From: Balneolaceae bacterium
GTDB taxonomy: Bacteria; Bacteroidota; Rhodothermia; Balneolales; Balneolaceae
NCBI GenBank assembly: GCA_007123715.1
Contig: SKKO01000260.1
Location: 1 to 33,963 of the forward strand
DNA length: 33,963 bases
Direction of reading: 5' to 3'
Under the pieces are notes generated by a model. The model saw only the letters and a program-made list of their open reading frames with translations. It did not search any database and was not told the DNA's origin. This document shows, piece after piece, positions 1-7,541 of this stretch (positions are counted from its first letter, which is position 1; every line of letters begins with the position of its first letter). Both the position numbers and the translations under genes were made by a program.

Positions 1-2
1 AA

Positions 3-2093
3 GCCCTTGATATTGCTCGGAAAGAGGATCTGACTACAGATATTGCAACCATTCTTTTATCACTTGGCGTTTACAAAAGAAATGTTGAAGATGATCCTGA
101 GATTGCGCTGGTTAATTTTTATGAAGCACTTAATCAAGCAGTTCATTATTCAAATTATCAGCAAATTTTCAACTCCTATTTCGAAATTGCACGAACTCAT
201 GTACTTTTAGAGAATTTTGAAACTGCTGAGAACTATATTGAGAAATTAATTGATTATAGCCAATCACGATTAGATCATCGGGGATATATTTTAGCAAATA
301 TTTTTCATGCCAATTCATTCATAAAGTCTGGAAAAAGGGAAGATGCATTTAACATTTTGTCACAATTTACAGCTGAAGACTATCAACAGGTTGTTTTCAA
401 TTTCAGGGTAATGGCGCATAATATCTCAATGCAGATTGGGATAGAAAATGGCAATTATATAGAAATAGCTGAAAAAAGCTCAGACATGATATCGGACATC
501 ATTGATTGGCTAACAGATAGCAGCAACCAGGAAACCGGCCATATGCAAATGGATGATGAATTTTCAGAAGCTTTACGTTTGCATTTGAATATCCTGTACA
601 GGTCAGGCAAGCCAGATGAGGCTTTATATTCTCTAGGTAAATTGAAAAACATTTCCAGGTCCGGTGTTTATAACAATCCTCTTTTGAAGTCACAAATCTT
701 ATCGGATCAAGAGTTGATACTTGACTATGAACTTGGCAAGATGATTCAGCAACTTCGTAGCCAATACATCAATACGGCCGGTGATCAGAAAATTTCTGTT
801 AGCAATCAGCTGATCGCAGCCGTTGCAGAAAGAAACAATTTATTAAACCGGGCTTTACCCGGTTACCGGGAAAACTCGTATCAAAACACACTTCAAAGCT
901 TGCAACGACAACTGGGATCTGACAAGATGGTCTTTTACGTCTCGGTTTTTGAAGGTCAGGTTTTCAGGTTTATCATTACCCGAAATAATCTGGATATGAA
1001 AATCTATCCACAGGATAACCGATACCTGGATGTGGTCAAAAGAGCTACAACTTCATTAGGTAACGGCAACACGAACCTTAAGAATTTATATGAAGTTTAC
1101 ACCACTTTTTTTGAAGGGGAAATTCCAAAATCGATCAACCATATTTATTTTATCCCTGACGGCCAATTTTATATGCTTCCCCTCGAAATATTACCTGTAT
1201 CAGCGCCGGAATCGGATTACAGTTATGATTCAACAACCTATTTTATTGAAAAATATAGTGTGAGTTATGCCAATTCACTTTCTGAAATCGTAAACGGCCA
1301 TTCTAATATAAATCATGACTTTTCATATGATATTGCGGGTTTTGGAATCAGTGACTTCACTGCCGCCGGGCATCCTGATTTAACTAACCTGCCATTTGGC
1401 CCTTATGAAATTGCAAGGAGTACCGAAAATATGAATCGTTTTTCGAAAAAGAGAATCTTCCTTGATAGTGAGAGTACGAAAGAAAATTTCAGGGAAATTG
1501 CCGGTAAGTCCAGAATATTACACATTGCCACACACAGCAAAGTGAATGAAACTAACCCACTGTTTTCAGCGCTTTATATGCATAACGGACATTCCAATAA
1601 TCACAATACTGAATTGACATCCGATGAAAATACCGGCATTTTGTATGCATATGAACTCTTTGACATGAAATTAAATGCGGATTTAATTTTCTTAAGCTCA
1701 TGTGAATCGGGCTCGGGCAGTTATTTACAGGGTACCGGAATCCTGGGTTTTTCCAGGGCTTTTTCTTACGCAGGGGCACAAAGCCTTGCTATAAATTTGT
1801 GGCCAATCCGTGATCAAACGGCTGCCAATATCGCTATTCATTTTTATAAGGAATTGAACTCGGGTAAGAACAAGGCTGAAGCACTTAGATCAGCTCAAAT
1901 CTCTTATCTAAAAAACAATCACAGCGATCCTTACCTGTGGGGGGCATTTGTATTATACGGCAACATTGATCCTATTATTTCAGAAAACGATGCCCATAAG
2001 TATGCGACTATCTTCTTGCTTGTACTGTTACTCGCAGGTGTTATATTGGCAGGAGTTTATTTTAAAAAAAGCTCTTTCAGAACTGTTAATTAA
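3..2093 (+). CDS. TPR-CHAT domain protein, C-terminally membrane-anchored (5' end outside window)
   Basis: The ORF track starts this gene at a TTG at 357, but the same frame is open back to base 3, so the start lies outside the window and 696 residues are visible. The N-terminal two thirds is helical and TPR-like, with repeated AL/A..Y/F patterns such as 'SGKPDEALYSLGKL'. The last third is a CHAT domain, a caspase-like cysteine peptidase fold. The expected catalytic histidine is in 'ILHIATHS' and the cysteine in 'FLSSCESGSG', followed by the family's 'GILGFSRAF.YAGA' and 'DPYLWGAFVLYG' motifs. A single hydrophobic helix (YATIFLLVLLLAGVILAGVYF) and a short basic tail end the protein, suggesting membrane anchoring by the C terminus. 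It converges on the receiver/anti-sigma-like pair. The substrate is unknown. Family assignment is secure; actual proteolysis is inferred only from the intact His/Cys pair. Confidence 0.88.
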   Translation, partial: ALDIARKEDLTTDIATILLSLGVYKRNVEDDPEIALVNFYEALNQAVHYSNYQQIFNSYFEIARTHVLLENFETAENYIEKLIDYSQSRLDHRGYILANIFHANSFIKSGKREDAFNILSQFTAEDYQQVVFNFRVMAHNISMQIGIENGNYIEIAEKSSDMISDIIDWLTDSSNQETGHMQMDDEFSEALRLHLNILYRSGKPDEALYSLGKLKNISRSGVYNNPLLKSQILSDQELILDYELGKMIQQLRSQYINTAGDQKISVSNQLIAAVAERNNLLNRALPGYRENSYQNTLQSLQRQLGSDKMVFYVSVFEGQVFRFIITRNNLDMKIYPQDNRYLDVVKRATTSLGNGNTNLKNLYEVYTTFFEGEIPKSINHIYFIPDGQFYMLPLEILPVSAPESDYSYDSTTYFIEKYSVSYANSLSEIVNGHSNINHDFSYDIAGFGISDFTAAGHPDLTNLPFGPYEIARSTENMNRFSKKRIFLDSESTKENFREIAGKSRILHIATHSKVNETNPLFSALYMHNGHSNNHNTELTSDENTGILYAYELFDMKLNADLIFLSSCESGSGSYLQGTGILGFSRAFSYAGAQSLAINLWPIRDQTAANIAIHFYKELNSGKNKAEALRSAQISYLKNNHSDPYLWGAFVLYGNIDPIISENDAHKYATIFLLVLLLAGVILAGVYFKKSSFRTVN

Positions 2094-2283
2094 ATCGGGA
2101 TCGAAAATGTTTCATTGAGCTTAAACTTAATACTCGTATTGTTCTGACAACATCTGTCTAACCTGTCTGCCTGCCCAATTATTCCCGATTTTATCATTTG
2201 CTATCGGGGGCTCTCTATATGATATGTATTACTGTTTTGGCAGGTAACTATTATGACAAAGAAGGAATGATGTAAAACACGGG

Positions 2284-3045
2284 CTACAGTTTTTCAAGAG
2301 CTATTACGGCGACTCTGCTGAAAGCCCCGTCAATCTCAATTACTTTTTTGATGTTTTCACGGGCATCATTTTCCATACCAAGTTGCAATTGAGCATTGGC
2401 AATGTACCAATATGATTTTTCCAACGTAAGTTTCCCAGGATCCATTTTCAAAACGCTTTCGAACGATTCAATGGCTTCACTGTAATTGCCTGCATTATAA
2501 TAAACAGACCCTTTAACCATGTAAATATCCATGATCTCGCCCGGGTTTAGTGCTTCAGTACTAATTGAGTTAAGAAGGTCAAGAGCGAGGTTTGCATCAC
2601 CAGCCGATGAATACGAAACTGCCGAATTAAGGACCTTTTCGAAATCGTTTGTTTCACCTGCAGATCTCTCAATCTCAAATTCAATCATAGCAATCGGGCT
2701 GAATTCTGACTGGATGACCTGATCACCAAATATATTAAAAAGAATTCCCATGCTAACCAGGAGTACGGCTGCAGCAGCAAGGTAATGTTTTATGTAACCA
2801 CTAAATATTCTATTTGAACCAAAAGGCAGTATCCGGGTTTTGATATTATGATCGAATTGTTTATCAAGAGTTGCGAATTCACCATCATGCCCCATTTTCT
2901 TGAGCGTTGCAAGCGTTTGCATATATTCAAGGTCAACAGGATTCGCAATTAAATGTGCCCATAAGCTGTCAGATTCATCCTCAGAAAGTTTCCCTTCAAC
3001 AAAATCATGTATCAGGTTTACGATATATTCATCATTATTTTTCAT
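2284..3045 (-). CDS. Membrane protein with anti-sigma-like N terminus and periplasmic TPRs
   Basis: The 253-residue protein has three parts. The N-terminal ~85 residues resemble the cytoplasmic part of Bacteroidota anti-sigma factors ('DFVEGKLSEDESDSLWAHL', then 'NPVDLEYMQTL'), but no His/Cys zinc motif is visible. One transmembrane helix follows at about residues 87-107 (HYLAAAAVLLVSMGILFNIFG). The C-terminal part, presumably periplasmic, has at least two TPR-like units ('GSVYYNAGNYSEAIESFESVL', 'YWYIANAQLQLGMENDARENI'). The ATG shares its A with the TAA of the upstream receiver gene (TAATG), so the two are probably translationally coupled. No sigma factor gene lies in the window, so an anti-sigma role is only a possibility; a scaffold that senses envelope state is an alternative. 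Confidence 0.75.
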   Translation of the reverse strand: MKNNDEYIVNLIHDFVEGKLSEDESDSLWAHLIANPVDLEYMQTLATLKKMGHDGEFATLDKQFDHNIKTRILPFGSNRIFSGYIKHYLAAAAVLLVSMGILFNIFGDQVIQSEFSPIAMIEFEIERSAGETNDFEKVLNSAVSYSSAGDANLALDLLNSISTEALNPGEIMDIYMVKGSVYYNAGNYSEAIESFESVLKMDPGKLTLEKSYWYIANAQLQLGMENDARENIKKVIEIDGAFSRVAVIALEKL

Positions 3046-3701
3046 TATACGAATCTCCTGCTCATGTTATGTTCGAGGTGTTTATGGATTTGGTTGAGTG
3101 TACCCAGCAGGAACGACTTGTCAAACGGTTTTTGAATATACGCGTTAATCCTTGACGAAATACATTGTTTTCTAACCTGGCTGTATTCATTGGTGCTCAA
3201 TGCGATAATCGGAATCGAATGGTATTTATGCTCTTCCCTGATCTTACTGCTTGTTTCAAATCCGTCTATTCCTGCCCCAAGATTAATATCCAACAAAATT
3301 AAATCATAGTCATTTTTTCTAAGCACTTTTAATGCTCTTTCGCCGGTTTCAACACTTTCCACTTCAAATTCATTCTTTAGGAAAATGGATACAAGCAACC
3401 TGATTTGAGCGCTGTCGTCAACGTGAAGAAGTTTTGGCTTTTTTCTTAAGTTATTCGCTTCACCATTTCTATTGTGAACAAGTGACAACTTACTTCTTAT
3501 TTTGGATTTTATACCATTTGATGCGGCAAGCTCATCAGGATTCAGATATAATTCATAAGACGAAGGCACATCAAAAGAATGGGCTGCTGAACCATTCAGG
3601 TAATTAAAAGTAAATGCCTTAGGAAATAATACGCATGTCTTCATTACATCATATTTTTTTTTGCAGTTATCGCGACTGTATATAGGATGCATGAAAACCA
3701 T
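3045..3701 (-). CDS. Response regulator receiver protein with unrecognised N-terminal extension
   Basis: Residues ~88-215 form a complete CheY-like receiver domain: acidic pair D95/D96 ('LLHVDDS'), phospho-acceptor D138 ('LILLDINLG'), S169/T170 ('IALST') and K191 in 'IQKPF'. All residues needed for phosphotransfer are present. There is no DNA-binding output domain. About 88 residues of unrecognised sequence precede the receiver; an alternative start at M20 would shorten this, but no ATG lies nearer the receiver. The stop overlaps the start of the membrane TPR gene as TAATG, pointing to a two-gene operon. No histidine kinase is in the window, so the phosphodonor is unknown. The receiver assignment is firm; the start is uncertain. 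Confidence 0.85.
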   Translation of the reverse strand: MVFMHPIYSRDNCKKKYDVMKTCVLFPKAFTFNYLNGSAAHSFDVPSSYELYLNPDELAASNGIKSKIRSKLSLVHNRNGEANNLRKKPKLLHVDDSAQIRLLVSIFLKNEFEVESVETGERALKVLRKNDYDLILLDINLGAGIDGFETSSKIREEHKYHSIPIIALSTNEYSQVRKQCISSRINAYIQKPFDKSFLLGTLNQIHKHLEHNMSRRFV

Positions 3702-4054
3702 ATTTGTTACATTTTTTTTCGAATTTTTTTTTTGCGCCGAATAAATAAATTAAGTCCTTTTATGATGAATATGTGTAAGAGAGGTCAAGGCTATTGGACA
3801 CTTGTCTAATGCCAGCGATGATATGACGGGGAAGTTATCCCATGCGATTTTACTTTTGACATGTCACATGGCAAATAATGCGGCATGTCTGTTGTGTAGT
3901 ATCCCGCATTTGAATTTCTGTACACACATAAATCGGCACAGAGTCTGATTACTATCTTTTAAATAATCTGTCAATTTCTTTTGTCTATTGGTTAAATTTT
4001 AATTGCAGGTTAAATTATATAAGACCAGCTGATATTTAAATCTGTTAAAAGTTT
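3702..4054. other. 353-bp divergent intergenic region
   Basis: This is the only sizeable upstream region for both the receiver operon (minus) and the CoA-binding protein gene (plus), so promoters for both should lie here. It contains long T and A runs near the receiver start and the 10-bp palindrome listed separately. No coding sequence, RNA gene or convincing terminator was seen. Confidence 0.6.
3857..3866. promoter_or_regulatory. Perfect 10-bp palindrome TGACATGTCA, possible operator
   Basis: TGACATGTCA equals its own reverse complement. A related half, GGCATGTCTG, follows about 25 bp downstream. Its place in the middle of a divergent intergenic region fits a regulator site, but a single 10-bp palindrome can also occur by chance and no cognate regulator is identified. 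Confidence 0.25.
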
Positions 4055-4543
4055 ATGTCTGAACTGAAAAAAGCCGCCCTTACATTTTTATCCAATCAAA
4101 AGATTGCTATTGTTGGTGTTTCTTCAAAAGGTGATACCGCTGCAAATTTTATTTACAAGAAACTCAGGGACAGTGGCTACATGGTATTTCCTGTTAATCC
4201 GAATACTGATATTGTGGAGGGAGATGAATGTTTTAAAAACCTCTCATCCATTCCTGTAGCTATTGATGGTGTAATTATCGGCACACATCCTGATGTTACA
4301 CCACAGGTGATAAGAGAATGTGCTGAAAATAAGATCAGACAGGTATGGATTCATCGTTCAATCGGTCAGGGGAGTTATCATCCGGCTGCCATTGAACTTG
4401 CCAAGGAATTGAACATTGCCTTGATTCCGGGTGGCTGCCCCTTAATGTTTAATGAACCTGTTGATCTTGGCCATAAATGTCTGAGATGGTTTCTGATGCG
4501 CAGTAAAAAAGAAAAAACACCCATCGGATTTAATTCTTCATAA
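4055..4543 (+). CDS. CoA-binding domain protein (YccU-like)
   Basis: A 162-residue single-domain protein of the small CoA-binding family, a Rossmann-like fold related to the nucleotide-binding domain of succinyl-CoA synthetase alpha. Visible family features are the 'IAIVGVSSKGDTAANFIYK' dinucleotide-type loop near the N terminus, 'GYMVFPVNPN', 'IDGVIIGTHPDVTPQVI', 'QVWIHRSIGQGS' and a C-terminal 'IPGGCPLMF'. Length matches the family. It is probably cytosolic; the physiological role of these proteins is poorly defined. The ATG is the natural start. It lies 122 bp upstream of a TauE/SafE permease gene on the same strand, so co-transcription is possible. Confidence 0.88.
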   Translation: MSELKKAALTFLSNQKIAIVGVSSKGDTAANFIYKKLRDSGYMVFPVNPNTDIVEGDECFKNLSSIPVAIDGVIIGTHPDVTPQVIRECAENKIRQVWIHRSIGQGSYHPAAIELAKELNIALIPGGCPLMFNEPVDLGHKCLRWFLMRSKKEKTPIGFNSS

Positions 4544-4665
4544 GTATACCACCCATAAAAACAGTTTTACAAAGCCTTCCATAATTTTAAAGAGAAAAAG
4601 CCCGGAACGATCGTAGCCATTCCTGAATTATACCTCATTATTCAAACTATGCAGCAAATTTACTG

Positions 4666-5622
4666 ATGCGAAGAAATATTATCCTGTTTTTAGTACCGGC
4701 TGGCACTGTGTTAATGGGGTGGGCTCTATATATGGCTTCCAATAATTTATGGGGACTCTTTTCAGAAAACTGGTTCATGACGGCGACCATGGCCTTCGGT
4801 TCCTTTATTGCCGGGGCTAGTTCTGAGGGTGGCGGTGCCATCGCCTACCCTGCCATGACCCTTCTTTTCAAAATTGAACCAGATGTTGCCAGAAATTTCA
4901 GTTTTGCCATTCAAAGTGTAGGGATGTCGTTTGCCGCTATATGGATCTTTATTTCCGGGATAAAAATTGAAAAAAACTATCTTCTTCTTGCCGGTACAGG
5001 CGGTTTTATCGGTATCATTTTGGGTTCCTTCTATATTGTACCCCTCATTAAACCCGACTATGCCAAAATGATGTTCGTTTCCTTCTGGCTGAGTTTTGGT
5101 ATCGCACTGGCTGTTGTAAATTTTATCAATCAAAGAAAAAGTATCAATCAGCTTCCCAATCTCTCTTTATTCCAAAAAACCGAGCTTTTTATGGTTGGAA
5201 TACTTGGCGGTTTTTTCAGTTCGGTGCTTGGAAACGGACTCGATATATGCACATTTTCTTATGTGGTGATGAAATATGGCCTTTCAGAAAAAATTGCCAC
5301 CCCTACTTCGGTTATTCTTATGGCATCGAATGCCATTGTCGGATTTATCATACATCTTTTTATTCTGGACACATTCCAAACCGATGCCTATCATTACTGG
5401 CTGGTTTGTATTCCCGTTGTGATTTTTGGTGCACCGCTTGGAGCCTACACCATTACCCTTATAGGCCGGAAAACCATTGCCAGTATCCTTATTGTGATTA
5501 TTGTCGCACAATTTATTACAGCGATGTTTGTCATAAAGCCCGCAATTGAACTGATTCTCTTTTCGACTCTCATATTTGTGACAGGAATATTTATCTTTTT
5601 CGTAATCACCAAAAAGAAATAA
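4666..5622 (+). CDS. TauE/SafE-family membrane permease
   Basis: A 318-residue polytopic protein with about eight hydrophobic helices in two related halves. The family signature is visible in the first half as 'FGSFIAGASSEGGGAIAYPAM' and echoed in the second as 'GILGGFFSSVLGNGLDI'. TauE/SafE proteins are inner-membrane permeases, with members linked to export of sulfite, sulfoacetate or other organic sulfonates; the substrate here cannot be read from sequence. The start ATG overlaps the TGA of a five-codon ATG mini-ORF (4649-4666). It converges on a second, clearly different TauE/SafE gene at 5849-6661. Confidence 0.86.
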   Translation: MRRNIILFLVPAGTVLMGWALYMASNNLWGLFSENWFMTATMAFGSFIAGASSEGGGAIAYPAMTLLFKIEPDVARNFSFAIQSVGMSFAAIWIFISGIKIEKNYLLLAGTGGFIGIILGSFYIVPLIKPDYAKMMFVSFWLSFGIALAVVNFINQRKSINQLPNLSLFQKTELFMVGILGGFFSSVLGNGLDICTFSYVVMKYGLSEKIATPTSVILMASNAIVGFIIHLFILDTFQTDAYHYWLVCIPVVIFGAPLGAYTITLIGRKTIASILIVIIVAQFITAMFVIKPAIELILFSTLIFVTGIFIFFVITKKK

Positions 5623-5752
5623 CCATCTATTGTTGTGTCATCGATGGAATTGACGGTTAAGTCATCCCCTTAGGGAACTGCAAAATATTCCGTAAGTTGC
5701 GAGAAACAAGATACAGACTTGCGGTTGTTGGTACTCCACCCTTGCATACAGA

Positions 5753-5769
5753 TTCCTGCCGAACAGGAA
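5753..5769. terminator. Weak hairpin between two convergent permease genes
   Basis: TTCCTG and CAGGAA form a six-pair stem around the loop CCGAA, in the 226-bp gap between convergent TauE/SafE genes, where a bidirectional terminator would be expected. A T run (ATTTTT) lies about 10 bases downstream rather than directly after the stem, so this is a marginal candidate. Confidence 0.22.
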
Positions 5770-5848
5770 CCCCAACAGGATTTTTCGCGTACTTTGCCAG
5801 GCCCTTGAATACGTATCCCGCATCCTCTTCTATCCGGGAATCATTGGA

Positions 5849-6661
5849 TCAGGAATTAAATAATTGCAGAATCATCAGCGTGGCAATTGCAAGAATTAAC
5901 ACACCAAATCCAATCTGGACAACTATTTGAGAAACCATGTGGCCGATTCTCACACCTGCAAACCCTCCTGCGAAAGCCCCGATTACAAGAGGAAAGCCGG
6001 AACCAAAATCCACATAACCCAGAGTATATGGCGTTATTCCTTCCGGCTCACCAGCCAGCAGTGCAAACTGAATCCATCCGGAAAATGAGATCAGTACAAT
6101 AGCCATTGATGAGATGCTTACTGCTTTTTTCAGGCTTAATTTATAAGCGAGATTCATTATAGGAACCAGAACGATACCACCACCCACTCCCGCCAGGGCA
6201 GCGACAAACCCCCCCACACTTCCGGCTCCGGCAGCCTTGGGGATACTGATGGTGGTTTTTGTAACAAGAAGCGTCAGATCTCCCTGGCTCCGCCGGAAAA
6301 ACAGAATTGCAACAAACACCAGAAGAATCGAAAATATCACAACAAATACATCTTCGGTATAAAACGATGAGGTTACAATCTGTTTGCCTGCAAATACCCC
6401 GATCGTACCAAACAACCCTACGATTACACCTTGCCTCCAATAAAAATTCTTCTCGGTACGCTGCTGAATGGAACTGCTGATGGATGCGGTAAAAGTGCAA
6501 AAAAGTGAAGTGGCAATAGCCCATGTTGCCGGGTTTTCAAGTCCAACTGACGAAAACAGGATAAACAGAATTGGAGTAAACAGTATACCGCCACCTACCC
6601 CAAACAATCCTGCAACGATCCCGGCTGTCAACCCGCAAAGTATCAGAATGATAAAAAGCAT
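5849..6661 (-). CDS. TauE/SafE-family membrane permease, coupled to PhzF-like gene
   Basis: A 270-residue permease with the canonical internal duplication: 'AGLFGVGGGILFTPILF' in the first half and 'AALAGVGGGIVLVPIMN' in the second, each followed by hydrophobic helices. About eight transmembrane segments. It is closer to the classical TauE/SafE pattern than the permease at 4666-5622. Its ATG shares the A of the TGA ending the PhzF-like gene (TGATG), so the two are likely translated together. Exported substrate unknown; sulfite or another small organic anion is a family-based guess. Confidence 0.9.
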   Translation of the reverse strand: MLFIILILCGLTAGIVAGLFGVGGGILFTPILFILFSSVGLENPATWAIATSLFCTFTASISSSIQQRTEKNFYWRQGVIVGLFGTIGVFAGKQIVTSSFYTEDVFVVIFSILLVFVAILFFRRSQGDLTLLVTKTTISIPKAAGAGSVGGFVAALAGVGGGIVLVPIMNLAYKLSLKKAVSISSMAIVLISFSGWIQFALLAGEPEGITPYTLGYVDFGSGFPLVIGAFAGGFAGVRIGHMVSQIVVQIGFGVLILAIATLMILQLFNS

Positions 6662-7443
6662 CAGATGTAAATTTCACCCGTCAGATATGTCACGGCCTGT
6701 CCACCAATTTCAACCCGCTCACCCTTATGAATGCATTCAATATAACCACCCCTTTTTGAAAGCTGTCGGGCAGTCAGATATTTTTTACCCAGACGTTTCG
6801 CCCAAAAAGGGATCAGAAGTGTATGGGCAGAACCGGTTACCGGATCTTCAGGTATACCAACCGATGGTGCAAAAAAACGGCTGACAAAATCGATACCGGA
6901 TTCAGAAGATAGGGCGGTAAGAATCACACCTCTCACGCCCAGCCCCAACAGGAGTGTTAGATCCGGTTTTATTGCCAGAAGGGTATTCTCTTCATTTACC
7001 AGCACAAGGATGTCAGTGTGAATTCCTGTATACACAGGGATCGTACCAATCGCTTCCGGCAGCAGTTTCGGTACTGGTACAGGCTCAGGCGGCCTGGATG
7101 GGAAATTCATCCAGTAGAAATCTCCCCTTCTCTCAACGGTTAGAATCCCGCTTTTGGATTGAAAGGCAATTTCAGGGCCGAAATAACCAAGATGATTGAA
7201 TAAAACATGAGCTGCTGCGAGTGTGGCATGTCCGCACAGATCCACTTCAGTTTCAGGAGTAAACCAACGAATTTCAAAAGATCCATCCACATTTTTTTTG
7301 AAAAATGCCGTTTCTGATAGATTATTTTCTGCGGCAATTTGTTGCATCGCTATTGGGGACAGCCAATTTTCCAGCGGTACAACAGCGGCCGGATTGCCTT
7401 TAAAAACCGTATCGGTGAATGCATCAACCTGGTAAACCTTCAT
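6661..7443 (-). CDS. PhzF-family isomerase-like protein
   Basis: A 260-residue protein with the two-lobed diaminopimelate-epimerase-like fold of the PhzF family. Visible motifs are the N-terminal 'YQVDAFT', 'FKGNPAAV', 'NNLSETAFF' with the family's catalytic glutamate (E44), 'DLCGHATLAAAH' (68-79) and 'EDPVTGSAH' (199-207). PhzF of phenazine-producing pseudomonads isomerises trans-2,3-dihydro-3-hydroxyanthranilate, but most homologues in other bacteria sit outside phenazine clusters and have unknown substrates. No phenazine genes are nearby, so phenazine synthesis should not be inferred. It is the first gene of a coupled pair with a TauE/SafE permease and is divergent from mutS2. Confidence 0.9.
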   Translation of the reverse strand: MKVYQVDAFTDTVFKGNPAAVVPLENWLSPIAMQQIAAENNLSETAFFKKNVDGSFEIRWFTPETEVDLCGHATLAAAHVLFNHLGYFGPEIAFQSKSGILTVERRGDFYWMNFPSRPPEPVPVPKLLPEAIGTIPVYTGIHTDILVLVNEENTLLAIKPDLTLLLGLGVRGVILTALSSESGIDFVSRFFAPSVGIPEDPVTGSAHTLLIPFWAKRLGKKYLTARQLSKRGGYIECIHKGERVEIGGQAVTYLTGEIYI

Positions 7444-7541
7444 TTTTATGTGAATGTAATGATTCCTGATGAGGGTATGAACGGTTTTTTTTGTATGCCT
7501 CGCTAAACCGGTGTCATTTTCCCGTAAAGTTCACGAAATTC

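Noticed and set aside
4762-5133. 123-residue minus-strand ORF
   Set aside because: It is antisense to a permease gene and lacks family features.
5697-5930. 77-residue plus-strand ORF in the gap between the two permeases
   Set aside because: It overlaps the 3' end of the second permease gene, and its composition is not protein-like; treated as chance.
6468-6884. 138-residue plus-strand ORF
   Set aside because: It lies antisense across the junction of the PhzF-like and TauE/SafE genes, both of which are well supported.
6661-7443. PhzF-like gene as part of a phenazine cluster
   Set aside because: None of the other phenazine genes is in the window, and most PhzF-family members are not involved in phenazine synthesis.
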